DNA of 64,000 nt from positions 73,282 through 137,281 of the forward strand of contig JBQTJX010000004.1 of assembly GCA_052386675.1 (NCBI GenBank), read 5' to 3'. The position numbers and the translations under genes are program-made. The DNA comes from RBG-16-66-20 sp052386675 (GTDB taxonomy: Bacteria > Pseudomonadota > Gammaproteobacteria > Burkholderiales > SG8-39). Under the pieces are notes generated by a model that was not told the origin of the DNA, did no database searches, and saw only the letters and a list, made by a program, of their open reading frames with translations. Numbering within the stretch: position 1 is the stretch's first letter; every line of letters starts with the position of its first letter. Positions 52,415-61,592 of this stretch are shown in pieces.

Positions 52415-54256
52415 ATGGCGCTGGGCTGGTGGACCTACCGCGCGGTGGAAGGCTCGCTGCAGGAGATCCGCGCCGTCACCATGCGCAGCCTGCTCGATGC
52501 GCAGGTGAACGCGCTGCGGGTCTGGGTGAAGGAGGAAACCGGCGATGCCGAGCGCGTCGCGCGCGAGCCGGGCGTGCGCGAGGCCGTCCGCGCCCTGCTC
52601 GCGGCCGCCGGAGGCGACGGCGCGCACCCGTCCGGGTACTGCGCCGGAAGCACGCGCGAGCGGCTGGAAGAGGTGCTGCGCCCGCTGCTGCGCGACATCG
52701 GCGATTCCACCTTCAACGTCGTGCTGCCTTCGGGCCGGCTGGTGGCGACGCGCTTCCCGGAGTACTGCGGGCTGAACGTCACGGCCGACCGCTTCCTGCC
52801 GCAGCTCGTGGCGGTGTTCCGCGGCGAATCGCGCTTCATCCGGCCGTTTCGCGACGCCGACCGCGTCGCCGCGCCGCGGCAATTGCGCGAAGGCGCGGCA
52901 TTCGGCTGGATCGCGACGCCGGTTCGCGACGACTCCGGCAATGTGCTCGCCGCGCTCGGCATCGCCGAACCGGCCGACGGCACCTGGAGCGCGATCCTCG
53001 CCGCCGCCCGCCCGGGCGACACCGGGGACGTGTTCGCGTTCGACGAACGCGGCGAGCGCCTGTCGCAGGGCCGCTTCGGCGGCGATAGCCGCCTGGTCAT
53101 CCCCGGCTTCGCCCCCTCCTCGCCCGAACGGGGCCAGGGCGAATCCATGTCGCCGTTCCTGAACGCACGCGGCGCGCAGGTGATCGGCGCCTGGCGCTGG
53201 CTGCCCGACCTTGGCCTGGGCATCGCCATCGAGATCGAGGCCGCGGAAGCCTACGCGCCGCTGCAGTACCTGCGCATCGCCTTCGGCGTGGTATTCGGCG
53301 CGCTGGTGATCGCCGCCGCGGCCGCGCTTGCCTCCTGGCTCTCGGTGCTGCGCCTGCGCGGCGAGCTGGGCGGGCAGCGCAAGATCGGCGCCTATCGCCT
53401 GGAGAAGTCCATCGGCGAGGGCGGCATGGCGAACGTGTACCTCGCGCGCCACGACCTGTTGAAGCGCCCCTGCGCGGTGAAGCTGTTGAAGCCCTCGCGC
53501 GCCTCCGACGAGATGATCGCGCGCTTCGAGCGCGAAGTGCAGATGGCGAGCGCGCTCGCGCACCCGAACATCGTCGAGGTCTACGACTACGGCCGCAGCT
53601 CCGAAGGCCTGTTCTACTACGCGATGGAGTACCTCGATGGCATCAACCTGGGCGAGCTGGTGGCGAAGGACGGCGCGGTCCCGGTCGAGCGCGCGCTGCC
53701 CATCCTGCGCCAGGTCTGCGCCGGCCTGGCGGTGGCGCACCGCGCGGGCCTGGTGCACCGGGACATCAAGCCCGAGAACATCATGGTCTGCCGCCGCGGC
53801 GACGCCGAGGACGTGGTCAAGATCCTCGACTTCGGCCTGGCCAAGAACACCGTCGCGGAGCACAGCCGGGACCTGACCCGCGGCCTGCGCATCCTGGGCA
53901 CCCCGCTCTACATGGCGCCGGAGCGCCTGCGCGACCCGGCCGACGTCGATGCGCGCGCCGACATCTACGCCTTCGGCGCGGTGGCCTTCTTCATGCTCGC
54001 GGGCAAGCGCATGTTCGACAGCGCCGACGACCTCGGCCTCACCAGCAAGGTGCTCAACGAAGAACCGCCGCTCCTGTCCTCGGTCGCGCCGCAGCCCATT
54101 CCCCAGGCGCTCGACCTGATGGTGCAGGCTTGCCTGGAGAAAAAGCGCGAGAACCGTCCGCAGCGGATCTCGGATGTCGCCGAGGCGCTGGAGGCGATGA
54201 TGGAGGAATCGCGGGAGGAACTGCGCGCCGCTAGTTCGGCGCCAGAAGCACCCTGA
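52415..54256 (+). CDS. Receptor-type serine/threonine protein kinase with periplasmic sensor
   Basis: A 613-aa kinase from ATG 52415. The sensor region (~30-290, PAS/Cache-like) is bounded by membrane helices; the second is LRIAFGVVFGALVIAAAAALASWL. The kinase domain (~330-600) has IGEGGMANVYLA, the lysine in CAVKLL, HRDIKPEN, ILDFGLAK and GTPLYMAPE, so it is expected active. The reading frame stays open upstream to 52283 and codes for the beginning of the first membrane helix (WFSPAGIALVLSASALLM), but has no ATG, GTG or TTG; a CTG at 52295 is the likely true start. Its end overlaps the convergent gene by 26 nt. Confidence 0.88.
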   Translation: MALGWWTYRAVEGSLQEIRAVTMRSLLDAQVNALRVWVKEETGDAERVAREPGVREAVRALLAAAGGDGAHPSGYCAGSTRERLEEVLRPLLRDIGDSTFNVVLPSGRLVATRFPEYCGLNVTADRFLPQLVAVFRGESRFIRPFRDADRVAAPRQLREGAAFGWIATPVRDDSGNVLAALGIAEPADGTWSAILAAARPGDTGDVFAFDERGERLSQGRFGGDSRLVIPGFAPSSPERGQGESMSPFLNARGAQVIGAWRWLPDLGLGIAIEIEAAEAYAPLQYLRIAFGVVFGALVIAAAAALASWLSVLRLRGELGGQRKIGAYRLEKSIGEGGMANVYLARHDLLKRPCAVKLLKPSRASDEMIARFEREVQMASALAHPNIVEVYDYGRSSEGLFYYAMEYLDGINLGELVAKDGAVPVERALPILRQVCAGLAVAHRAGLVHRDIKPENIMVCRRGDAEDVVKILDFGLAKNTVAEHSRDLTRGLRILGTPLYMAPERLRDPADVDARADIYAFGAVAFFMLAGKRMFDSADDLGLTSKVLNEEPPLLSSVAPQPIPQALDLMVQACLEKKRENRPQRISDVAEALEAMMEESREELRAASSAPEAP

Positions 54257-54950
54257 CGATGCCCGCGACGAGCGCTGCCGAGCCCTTGTGGTTGGCGGGT
54301 TCGCGCGCGCTGCGCGGAAACTCGAAATGGATCGCGCGCCGCGCGATGGGATCGCCCAGGATCCCCAGCTTCTTGGAACAGCCGGCCCCGAAGTAGATGC
54401 GATCCGCGGGCTCCATCAGCAGCTCCAGCGCGGGATAGCCGGGCGTCTCCTCGCGCACCGCGGCGAGCATCGCGCCGTAGGCCGCCTTTGCCGCGCGGGC
54501 CTCTCCCGCGGAGAAGCCGACGGCGCCGACCTCGAGGTGGTTCGCGCTGCGCGGCTCGGCGTTACCGTGGATCTCGACGTACAGGCGCAGCGGCGCGCCG
54601 CCGGCGGCCTTCTTCGCGAGGTCCAGGTACCCGGCGTACACCTCCTGCGCCCGGTCGGTCTGCTGCTCCTGGGCACATGGCAACTGCGCGCCTTCGGTCG
54701 GGCGATTGACGTTGATGCGGCGCTTGTCGGCCTGGAAGTGTCGCGCGATCAGGTAACCCGAACCGAGATCTCCTGCCGCCCGGTAGAGGATTCCGGGAGT
54801 GTAGGTGTCATGGGAACCGTGGGGAGCGGCGAGCAGGATGCCGTTGGCGGTCGCCTTGTGCTCGAATTCGCCAAGCGGGTGCTTGAGACGCGCCTGGGCG
54901 GAGACGGTCAGCGCCGGAATGGCCAGCGCCAGCAGCAACCAGCGCCTCAT
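54231..54950 (-). CDS. Secreted N-formylglutamate amidohydrolase-like protein
   Basis: A 239-aa protein with signal peptide (residues 1-~20, cleavage near SAQA). ILLAAPHGSHDTYTP, RRINVNRPTEGAQ, and LRLYVEIHGNAEP place His, Arg and Glu-x-His residues as in zinc-dependent N-formylglutamate amidohydrolase-like or peptidase-like folds. ATG 54950 overlaps the upstream isomerase gene stop (ATGA). Enzyme class is tentative. Confidence 0.65.
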   Translation of the reverse strand: MRRWLLLALAIPALTVSAQARLKHPLGEFEHKATANGILLAAPHGSHDTYTPGILYRAAGDLGSGYLIARHFQADKRRINVNRPTEGAQLPCAQEQQTDRAQEVYAGYLDLAKKAAGGAPLRLYVEIHGNAEPRSANHLEVGAVGFSAGEARAAKAAYGAMLAAVREETPGYPALELLMEPADRIYFGAGCSKKLGILGDPIARRAIHFEFPRSAREPANHKGSAALVAGIVRVLLAPN

Positions 54951-55534
54951 CGCCGCGCCCACGCCAGCGCCGCCTCCAGCCGATCATTGCCCCAGAACAG
55001 TTCCTCGCCAACCACGAACGAGGGCGCGCCGAAGATGCCGAGCGCCTGCGCGCGGGCGGTCTGCTCGCGCAGCTTCGCCTTGGCTTCCGGAGATTCCGCG
55101 GCGGCGAGCGCGCCCGTGGGCGCGCCGACCGACTGCAGGACGGCGCCGATCACCGCCGGGTCCGAGATCTCCCGGTCCTCGGCGAAGTTGGCGCGATAGA
55201 CCTGGTGCACGAACTCCGGCAGCCAGTCCTCCCCGTCGAAACGGCAGGCAATGCGCGCCGCGAGCAGGCCGTTGCGCGGGAAGCGCGACGGCCGGCGCAG
55301 CGGCAGGCCCTGCGCCTCGCAGATGCGCTCCAGGTCGCGCCACATGTAGCGACCCTTGTCGGGAAACAGGTTGAACGGCGAGTCGTTCCAGCCCTGCGCA
55401 TTGAAGATGGGACCGAGCAGGAATGGCCGCCATCGGATGTCGATGCCGGCCGCCTTGGCCGCACCGGTGATGCGCATGGCCGCCGGATAGGAATAGGTGC
55501 TCGCGAATTCAAACCAGAACTCGATGCGGTTCAT
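54947..55534 (-). CDS. 2-hydroxychromene-2-carboxylate isomerase family (DsbA-like fold)
   Basis: A 195-aa thioredoxin-fold protein. EFWFEFASTYSYPAA has the serine that replaces the DsbA cysteine; IRWRPFLLGPIFN, GLPLRRPSRFPRNGLLAAR and GIFGAPSFVVGEELFWGNDR are family segments. These enzymes isomerise naphthalene catabolites using glutathione, but many members have unknown substrates. No other catabolic genes are nearby. ATG 55534 follows an AGGGTTGG region and fits the family start. Confidence 0.88.
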   Translation of the reverse strand: MNRIEFWFEFASTYSYPAAMRITGAAKAAGIDIRWRPFLLGPIFNAQGWNDSPFNLFPDKGRYMWRDLERICEAQGLPLRRPSRFPRNGLLAARIACRFDGEDWLPEFVHQVYRANFAEDREISDPAVIGAVLQSVGAPTGALAAAESPEAKAKLREQTARAQALGIFGAPSFVVGEELFWGNDRLEAALAWARR

Positions 55535-55550
55535 CCAACCCTCCTTCTGC

Positions 55551-55919
55551 CTAGGCCTTCCACGCCGCCCAGGCGAGGCACAGCCAACCCGCAAGGAACG
55601 CGGCGCCGCCGATCGGCGTGATCGCGCCCAGCCAGCGCACGCCGGTCAGGCTCAGGATGTAGAGGCTGCCGGAAAAGATCACGGTTCCGGCGACGAACAG
55701 CCAGCCGCTGGCGTTCACCGCGGTGCCGGGCCAGCGCGTGCAGGCCCAGCCGACGGCCAGCAGCGCGAGCGCGTGGTACATCTGGTAGCGCACGCCGGTT
55801 TCGAATGTGGCAAGCAGTTCGGGCGACAGGCGCGCCTTGAGCGCGTGCGCGCCGAACGCTCCCAGGCCCACCGCGAGGAAGCCGGAAACGCAGCCGAGCG
55901 CGAAGAAGAGGCGCTCCAT
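55551..55919 (-). CDS. DUF423 membrane protein
   Basis: A 122-aa protein with four helices. GAFGAHALKARLSPELLATFETGVRYQMYHALALL is the DUF423 signature region; GVRWLGAITPIGGAAFLAGW the C-terminal part. Function unknown; small inner-membrane protein. Confidence 0.88.
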   Translation of the reverse strand: MERLFFALGCVSGFLAVGLGAFGAHALKARLSPELLATFETGVRYQMYHALALLAVGWACTRWPGTAVNASGWLFVAGTVIFSGSLYILSLTGVRWLGAITPIGGAAFLAGWLCLAWAAWKA

Positions 55920-55925
55920 GCTCGC

Positions 55926-56420
55926 TCAAAACTCGATCGCGTCGGCAATCGCCTTGATCCCCGCCGCCGCGCAAGAGTCGTCGGCATCGCCGCCGGGAGC
56001 GCCGGAGACGCCGATCGCGCCCAGCGACGAGCCGCTCGCCTCGATCAACTGGCCGCCGCCCACGGCAACGAAGCGCGGTGTGTTGCGAATGCCGCTCATC
56101 GGGCGTCCGGCCTGCGTCTCGGCGGCCAGATCACGCGTCGAGGTGCGGAAGCTCGCCGCGGTCCAGGCCTTGTTGATGGACACGCGCACGGTATGCGGGC
56201 CGGCGAAGCGGTCGCGCAACATCACCTGCACGATGCCGGAGCGGTCCACCACCGCGACCGCGGCCTGCCAGCCCTGCCTGCGGCAATGCTCGAGGGCTGC
56301 CTGCGCGGCCTTCAGCGCAGTCTCGGGGGTGAGGGAACGGGTTGGGAAGGTGGCGTTCTGCGCGGTGGCGGCGCCGGCGGTGAGCGCGAGGACGAGTCCA
56401 AGGGTTGCGATGCGGATCAT
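55926..56420 (-). CDS. GlcG/HbpS-family secreted protein (heme-binding-like)
   Basis: A 164-aa protein with a signal peptide (residues 1-20, cleavage after ATAQ). The GlcG fold is shown by LTPETALKAAQAALEHC, VAVVDRSGIVQVMLRDRFAGPHT, KAWTAASFRTST and a glycine-rich VGGGQLIEASGSSLGAIGVSGAPGG. Related HbpS proteins bind heme extracellularly; that role is possible given the cytochrome-rich context. ATG 56420 is chosen for the signal peptide. Confidence 0.85.
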   Translation of the reverse strand: MIRIATLGLVLALTAGAATAQNATFPTRSLTPETALKAAQAALEHCRRQGWQAAVAVVDRSGIVQVMLRDRFAGPHTVRVSINKAWTAASFRTSTRDLAAETQAGRPMSGIRNTPRFVAVGGGQLIEASGSSLGAIGVSGAPGGDADDSCAAAGIKAIADAIEF

Positions 56421-56478
56421 GGCTTGCTCCCGGTCAGTAAACGGATGTGGCAACTATACTGCGGCAGCAGGGCGGCCC

Positions 56479-56502
56479 AAATGTGCACGATCGGTAACAT
56501 TT
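56479..56502. repeat. Recurrent palindromic element, degenerate copy D
   Basis: A 24-nt copy of the palindrome with three mismatched bases in one arm (ATGTGCACGATCGGTAACAT). It lies 7 nt past the stop of the membrane-protein gene 56509-56766 and before the GlcG-family gene. Confidence 0.7.
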
Positions 56503-56508
56503 TTTCGG

Positions 56509-56766
56509 TCACAGGGCGTCCACCTGTCCCGCGATGCCCTTGAATGTCCCCAGCGCGAACAGCAGCACGGTCACGCCGTCGGCGACCAGCCCGGCGATGG
56601 ACATCGCCTGCTTGTCCAGGATCCGGCCCAGGACCAGGAGCGCGAGTTGCAGGCCGACGCCGGCGCCCAGCATGACCAGCGACCACCCGGGCGGCAGGGC
56701 CCGCGACTGGAAGAACAGGAAGGCCCCGACGCCGTAGCTGATCAGGACGCCGCGCAACGCGTTCAT
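56509..56766 (-). CDS. Small membrane protein of unknown function
   Basis: An 85-aa protein with three hydrophobic segments (GVLISYGVGAFLFFQ, WSLVMLGAGVGLQLALLVLG, LVADGVTVLLFALGTF). No cysteines or family motif. Its start overlaps the acetyltransferase gene's stop by 4 nt. Confidence 0.7.
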   Translation of the reverse strand: MNALRGVLISYGVGAFLFFQSRALPPGWSLVMLGAGVGLQLALLVLGRILDKQAMSIAGLVADGVTVLLFALGTFKGIAGQVDAL

Positions 56767-57224
56767 GGCAGGCGCTTTCGCATGAACACCCGCGCCAATC
56801 CGTCGTCGACGCGCCGGTCGTACTCGACGTAGCCGATCCTCGCGTACAGCGCCTGGTTCTCGGTCATCTTCTCGTGGGTGTAGAGGTAGATGGAATCGTG
56901 GCCCCGCCGCCGTGCCGCGGACTCCGCCAGTTCCAGCAGCACCCGCCCCAGCCCCCTGCCCTTCTGCGACGGCACGACTGCGACGTTGTCGAGCAGGAAG
57001 CCACCGGGTCCCGGGCCAAGGACGAGGACGCCCACGACCTCATCACCCAGGCAGGCGACGGTGACGTCTCTCGTCGCGATGACCTCGGCGTAGTCATCGC
57101 GCATCGGGCCGGGCAGCGTCCCGATGCGTTCGACGTAGTGCCGGTAGGCGGCGTGCACGCAAGCGGCCACCGCCGGCGCATCCGCCGCGACAGCTGATCG
57201 CAACTCCCAAAGTCTTTCCGCCAC
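56763..57224 (-). CDS. GNAT-family N-acetyltransferase
   Basis: A 153-aa acetyltransferase. The acetyl-CoA-binding motif A is VVPSQKGRGLGRVLLELAE after a beta strand (FLLDNVAV); the C-terminal YTHEKMTENQALYARIGYVEYDRR is typical. Substrate unknown. It is divergent from the ORF6N gene across 75 nt. Confidence 0.9.
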   Translation of the reverse strand: MAERLWELRSAVAADAPAVAACVHAAYRHYVERIGTLPGPMRDDYAEVIATRDVTVACLGDEVVGVLVLGPGPGGFLLDNVAVVPSQKGRGLGRVLLELAESAARRRGHDSIYLYTHEKMTENQALYARIGYVEYDRRVDDGLARVFMRKRLP

Positions 57225-57299
57225 GCTCGAATCACACCTCGGTCAACGGGATCGCTTCCGGATCGTTCTCCGGAACAGTACTAGGATAGGACGACCCGA

Positions 57300-57830
57300 A
57301 TGCCGCGCGCCAGATCGGACTCGACCCGAATCGACACCTGCATTGTTGTGCTGCGGGGGCATCGGGTCATCCTCTCCAGTGACCTTGCCGCCCTGTATGG
57401 CGTCCCTCACAAGAGGTTGAACGAACAGGTTCGGCGCAATCGGGAACGGTTTCCGCCGGATTTCCTGTTTAGCCCTACTAATCAAGAGCTTGGAATCTTG
57501 AAGTCGCAATCTGCGACTTCAAGTTGGGGCGGGCGGCGCAAGCCGCCCCTCGCATTCACGGAGCACGGCGCGGTCATGGCGGCCAACGTGGTGAACACGC
57601 GGAAGGCCATCGAGATGTCGATCTTTGTCGTGCGCGCGTTCGTGCAGTTGCGGGAGTCCCTGGAATCCCACAAGGACCTCTCGCGCCGAATCGATGATCT
57701 TGAGCGGAAGATGAGCAGTGGACTGGCCGAGCATGATGCCGCCATCCGCGAAGTGCTGGAGGCCGTTCGCCGCCTGATGCTTCCTGTCGATCCGGCGCCG
57801 CGCCGTCGGATCGGATTCATCCAGAGCTAG
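57300..57830 (+). CDS. ORF6N-domain protein (KilA/Rha-like)
   Basis: A 176-aa protein. Residues 13-100 match the ORF6N DNA-binding domain (VVLRGHRVILSSDLAALYGVPHKRLNEQVRRN, RFPPDFLF, AFTEHGAVMAANVVNT), followed by a coiled C-terminus. Such genes occur in phages and as lone chromosomal genes; no other phage genes are visible. Its TAG shares CTAG with the convergent nupC stop. Confidence 0.9.
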   Translation: MPRARSDSTRIDTCIVVLRGHRVILSSDLAALYGVPHKRLNEQVRRNRERFPPDFLFSPTNQELGILKSQSATSSWGGRRKPPLAFTEHGAVMAANVVNTRKAIEMSIFVVRAFVQLRESLESHKDLSRRIDDLERKMSSGLAEHDAAIREVLEAVRRLMLPVDPAPRRRIGFIQS

Positions 57831-59035
57831 GCAACCAGCCCCACCATCGCCGCCACCAGGCAAGTCGCCAGCGTTCCCGCCGCGATGGACTTCATCCCCA
57901 GCGCCACGATCTCGCCGCGCCGCTCCGGGCACATCGTGCCCATGCCGCCGATCATGATCCCCAGCGAGCCGAAGTTGGCGAAGCCGCACAGCGCGTAGGT
58001 GAGGACCAGCCGGCTGCGCTCGGACAGTTCGGTGTTTTTCGCCAGCTCGATGTAGGCGACCAGTTCGTTGAGGACGGTCTTGGTCCCGAGCAGCGCGCCG
58101 CCGGCCTGCGCCTCCGCCCAGGGCACGCCGGCGAGCCACGCCAGCGGCGCAAGCACCCAGCCGAGGATCCCTTGCATGGAATACGGCGCGATCACCAGGT
58201 TGACCAGGGTCACCAGCGCGACGAAGACGAGCAGCATGGCGACAATGTTCACCAGCAGCTGCGCGCCTTCCAGCGTGCCGCGCGTGAGTGCATCCATCGC
58301 GCCGGAGTCGGTCGAGCGCAGGTCAATGTCGCCACCGGTCGGCGTGCCCTCGGGCGGCACCATGAGGAAGGCGATCACCAGCGCCGCCGGCGCCGAAAGC
58401 ACCGAGGCGATGAGCAGGTGCGCAATCGCGTCGGGCATCACGCCCTTCAGGATGCCGGCGTAGAGGAACAGCACCGTGCCCGCGATGGAGGCCATGCCGC
58501 ACACCATGATGGCGAACAGCTCCCCGCGCGAAACGCGCGCGAGCCACGGCTTGATGAAAAGGGGCGCCTCCACCATCCCGACGAACACATTGGCCGCGGT
58601 GGACAAGCCCACCACGCCGCCGACCTTCATGGTCCGCTCCAGCAGCCAGGACAGCGCGCGCACGATTGCCGGCAGCACGCGCCAGTGGAACAACAATGCC
58701 GAAATTGCGCTCATCACCAGCACGATGGGCAAGGCGCGGAAGGCGAGCACGAAGCTGGAATTCGGATCGGTGATGGCGAAAGGCACCGCGCCGCCGCCGA
58801 GGTAGCCGAAGACGAACGCGGTGCCCGCCTGCGTCGCCTTCTCCAGCCCGAGGAGGACGTCGTTCAGCCACAGGAATGCGGCCTTGGCGCCGGGCAGCTT
58901 GAGCAGCAGGAGCGTGAGCACGAACTGCAGCGCGAGCCCCGCGCCCACCGCCCGCCAGGGAATGGCCCGCCGCTTCTCGCTCGCGATCCAGGCCAGCGCC
59001 AGCAGCCCCGCAATACCGGCGAGCGCCTGCATCAC
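57827..59035 (-). CDS. nupC: Concentrative nucleoside transporter (NupC family)
   Basis: A 402-aa inner-membrane symporter for nucleosides. Conserved segments: LGGGAVPFAI, AANVFVGMVEAPLFIKPWL (E-x-P-L motif), GTVLFLYAG, and LGTKTVLNELVAYIEL with CGFANFGSLGIMIGGMG near the end. It overlaps pyrF by 4 nt, linking nucleoside uptake and pyrimidine synthesis. Confidence 0.92.
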   Translation of the reverse strand: MMQALAGIAGLLALAWIASEKRRAIPWRAVGAGLALQFVLTLLLLKLPGAKAAFLWLNDVLLGLEKATQAGTAFVFGYLGGGAVPFAITDPNSSFVLAFRALPIVLVMSAISALLFHWRVLPAIVRALSWLLERTMKVGGVVGLSTAANVFVGMVEAPLFIKPWLARVSRGELFAIMVCGMASIAGTVLFLYAGILKGVMPDAIAHLLIASVLSAPAALVIAFLMVPPEGTPTGGDIDLRSTDSGAMDALTRGTLEGAQLLVNIVAMLLVFVALVTLVNLVIAPYSMQGILGWVLAPLAWLAGVPWAEAQAGGALLGTKTVLNELVAYIELAKNTELSERSRLVLTYALCGFANFGSLGIMIGGMGTMCPERRGEIVALGMKSIAAGTLATCLVAAMVGLVA

Positions 59036-59754
59036 GCCGGGAAGATCCCCGCGATGGTCTGCTGGATGGCGAGCGCGGCCGCACGCGGATCCGGCGCGTC
59101 GCGGATCGGCCGGCCGACGACGATGTAGTCGGAGCCCCCGCGGAAGGCCTGCGCCGTGTCCACGGCGCGCTTCTGGTCGTCCGAAGGTCTATCCCGTGCA
59201 GGATCGCCTTCGGCGATGGGCCGGATCCCCGGCGTCACCACCAGCAGCTTCGAGCCGAACTCGGCCTTCAGCTTCGGCGACTCCATGCCGGAGGCAATCA
59301 CCCCGTCGCAGCCGCATTCCACCGCGCCGCGCGCCCGCGCCATCACCAGTTCGTCCACCGTGGCCGTGGAGCGCATCTCGGCGAGGTCCTTCGCATCGAA
59401 GCTGGTGAGCACGGTGACGGCGAGGATCTTCAGCGCGCCCTTTTCCTGCGCCGCCGCCGCCATCACCGAGCGATGGCCGTGCACGGTAAGAAACGTGGCT
59501 CCGCTGCCCGAGAGGTTGGCGGTGGCGCGCTTCACGGTCTCCGGGATGTCGTAGAGCTTCAGGTCGGCGAACACCTTGTTGCCGCGTTTCGCCAGCCACT
59601 CGATCAGCTCGAAGTAGCCGCCAGCCGAGAACAGCTCCAGCCCGACCTTGTAGAACGAGGCCGCGTCACCCAGCTTCTCCACCAGGGCGCGCGCCCCGGC
59701 GGCCGTGGGGACGTCCAGCGCGACGATCAGCCTTTCCCTGCGGGCAATGCTCAT
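59032..59754 (-). CDS. pyrF: Orotidine 5'-phosphate decarboxylase
   Basis: A 240-aa TIM-barrel enzyme, last step of UMP synthesis. LIVALDVP at the N-terminus and the catalytic VFADLKLYDIPETV (Asp-x-Lys-x-x-Asp) are present; GIRP and SDYIVVGRPIRDA bind phosphate. ATG 59754 is chosen; the open frame upstream lies opposite no recognisable content within yihY. Confidence 0.96.
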   Translation of the reverse strand: MSIARRERLIVALDVPTAAGARALVEKLGDAASFYKVGLELFSAGGYFELIEWLAKRGNKVFADLKLYDIPETVKRATANLSGSGATFLTVHGHRSVMAAAAQEKGALKILAVTVLTSFDAKDLAEMRSTATVDELVMARARGAVECGCDGVIASGMESPKLKAEFGSKLLVVTPGIRPIAEGDPARDRPSDDQKRAVDTAQAFRGGSDYIVVGRPIRDAPDPRAAALAIQQTIAGIFPA

Positions 59755-60971
59755 GTTTTCTCCATCTCCGCGAAAAGTTCGCTCAACCGGACCTGCATGC
59801 GCCTGCCGACATCCTCCTGGTGCGCGGCGATCATGGCCTCGAGCGACTCGTCGCCGGCGCGCGCATCGAGGACGAACAGCCGGTAGACGTCCGCCACGCT
59901 GAGCGAACCGGCGTCGCGGACGAGCACCCAGGCGTCGCCGCCCGCGGCAGCCGCCCAGCCCGCCCCCGCCAGCCGGTCGAGCAGGCGCTCGCATTGCTCG
60001 GGCAGCAGGCGCAGGTCGTGCGCGAGTCTCGCCAACGGCCGCACCTCGCCGGCGCGCTGCGCCTTGACCAGTTCCCCCAGCAGCGCGAGGACATCGTAGA
60101 AGTGCTGCCCGGCGCCCAGGCCGCGCCTGCGGTCGCCGAAGCGGTAGCCGGGCACGAGCGCGGTCACCGTCCCGCCCAGCAGCACCACAACCCAGGACAG
60201 GTACATCCAGAGCAGGAACATGGGCACGGCCGCGAAGGCGCCGTAGATTGCGGTATAGGTCGGGAAGCGCGAAATGTAGAAACCGAAGCCGCGCGTCATC
60301 AGCTCGAACAGCACGCCTGCGACGATGCCGCCCACCAGCGCGTGGCGCGCGCGCACGCGCCGGTTCGGCACCCAGATGTAGAGCAGCGTGAAGGCCACGC
60401 TCGTGAGCAGCACAGGCACCACGCCGAGCAGCAGGCGGCCGGCCCCCGGCACGCCCTTGGCGAAGCCGAGCGACGCCGACACCAGGTAGGAGGTGATGCT
60501 GACGCTCAAGCCGATGAGGATCGGGCCCAGTGTCAGCACCGCCCAGTAGGTGAGCAGGCGTTGCGCCACCGGACGCTCGCGGCCGACGCGGAAAATCTGG
60601 TTGAACGCGCGGTCGATGGTCAGCATCGTCATCAGCGCGGTGAAGGCGAGGAACACGATGCCCACCGCGGTCAGGCGCGCGGCGGCGCCGGAGAACTCCG
60701 CGAGGTAGCGGGTGACCGCGGTCGCGATCTGCTCGGGCAGCACGTTCTCCGCGAGCCACTCGTCCACGCCATTGGTGAACGCGCCGAACACCGGGAACGC
60801 AGTCACCAGCGCCAGCGCCACGGTGACCAGCGGCACCAGCGCGAGCAGCGTGGTGAAGGTAAGGCTGCCCGCGACCTGAAGGCAATGGTCCTCGAGCATG
60901 CGGTTGTAGGCGGCGACCAGGAAGCGGGACAGCTCGCCCAGGCTGCGCGGCGTGGCGTCGGGGAGTTGCAT
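59751..60971 (-). CDS. YihY/UPF0761 family inner-membrane protein
   Basis: A 406-aa protein with about six helices (residues ~35-270) and a soluble C-terminal ~140 residues. Family motifs: AGSLTFTTLLALVPLV, FLAFTALMTMLTIDRAFNQIF, and GAFAAVPMFLLWMYLSWVVVLLG. Once annotated as BrkB or ribonuclease BN; true role unknown. It overlaps pyrF by 4 nt and is divergent from the WrbA-like gene. Confidence 0.92.
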   Translation of the reverse strand: MQLPDATPRSLGELSRFLVAAYNRMLEDHCLQVAGSLTFTTLLALVPLVTVALALVTAFPVFGAFTNGVDEWLAENVLPEQIATAVTRYLAEFSGAAARLTAVGIVFLAFTALMTMLTIDRAFNQIFRVGRERPVAQRLLTYWAVLTLGPILIGLSVSITSYLVSASLGFAKGVPGAGRLLLGVVPVLLTSVAFTLLYIWVPNRRVRARHALVGGIVAGVLFELMTRGFGFYISRFPTYTAIYGAFAAVPMFLLWMYLSWVVVLLGGTVTALVPGYRFGDRRRGLGAGQHFYDVLALLGELVKAQRAGEVRPLARLAHDLRLLPEQCERLLDRLAGAGWAAAAGGDAWVLVRDAGSLSVADVYRLFVLDARAGDESLEAMIAAHQEDVGRRMQVRLSELFAEMEKT

Positions 60972-60998
60972 CGCGCCGCTATGATACCTTCGGCCGCG

Positions 60999-61592
60999 AT
61001 GGCCGACATTCTCGTCCTCTACTACAGTGCCGGCGGTTCGGTACGCCGCATGGCGGAGCTGGTCGCCGAAGGCATCGAGCGCGTCGCCGGCGCGCAGGCG
61101 CGGCTGCGCACGGTGCCGAAGGTGGCGCCGGTGACGCAGCTTGCCGAGCCCGAGGTGCCGCCTGCCGGATCGCCCTACTGCGAATTGCAGGACCTCCAGG
61201 ATTGCGCCGGCCTGGCGCTTGGAAGCCCGGCGCGCTTCGGCAATGTCGCCGCGCCAATGAAGCACTTCCTCGAGGGCAGCACCACGCTCTGGCTGAAGGG
61301 CGCGCTGTCCGGCAAGCCCGCAAGCGTGTTCACCTCATCGGGCAGCCTGCACGGCGGGCAGGAGAGCACGCTGTTGTCCATGATGCTGCCCCTGCTCCAC
61401 CACGGCATGGTGATCGTCGGCCTGCCTTACACGAACGCGGAGCTGAACGCGACGCGGTCGGGAGGAACGCCCTATGGCGCGAGCCACTTCGCCGGCATGG
61501 CGGACGACCTGCCCGTGACCGACGCCGAGCGCGCGCTGTGCGTGGCGCAGGGACGGCGCCTCGCTGAAATGGCGCTGAAACTCCTGAAGTGA
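60999..61592 (+). CDS. Flavodoxin-fold NAD(P)H:quinone oxidoreductase (WrbA-like)
   Basis: A 197-aa FMN protein. LVLYYSAGGSVRRMAELVAEG is the FMN-phosphate loop; GSPARFGNVAAPMKHFLE and FTSSGSLHGGQESTLLSM are characteristic of WrbA-type quinone reductases. ATG 60999 is preferred over ATG 60981 because the family starts directly at the first strand. Confidence 0.92.
   Translation: MADILVLYYSAGGSVRRMAELVAEGIERVAGAQARLRTVPKVAPVTQLAEPEVPPAGSPYCELQDLQDCAGLALGSPARFGNVAAPMKHFLEGSTTLWLKGALSGKPASVFTSSGSLHGGQESTLLSMMLPLLHHGMVIVGLPYTNAELNATRSGGTPYGASHFAGMADDLPVTDAERALCVAQGRRLAEMALKLLK

Noticed and set aside
57300..57830. Prophage remnant around the ORF6N gene
   Set aside because: Neighbours are ordinary metabolic genes at normal composition; no integrase, attachment site or structural phage gene is visible.
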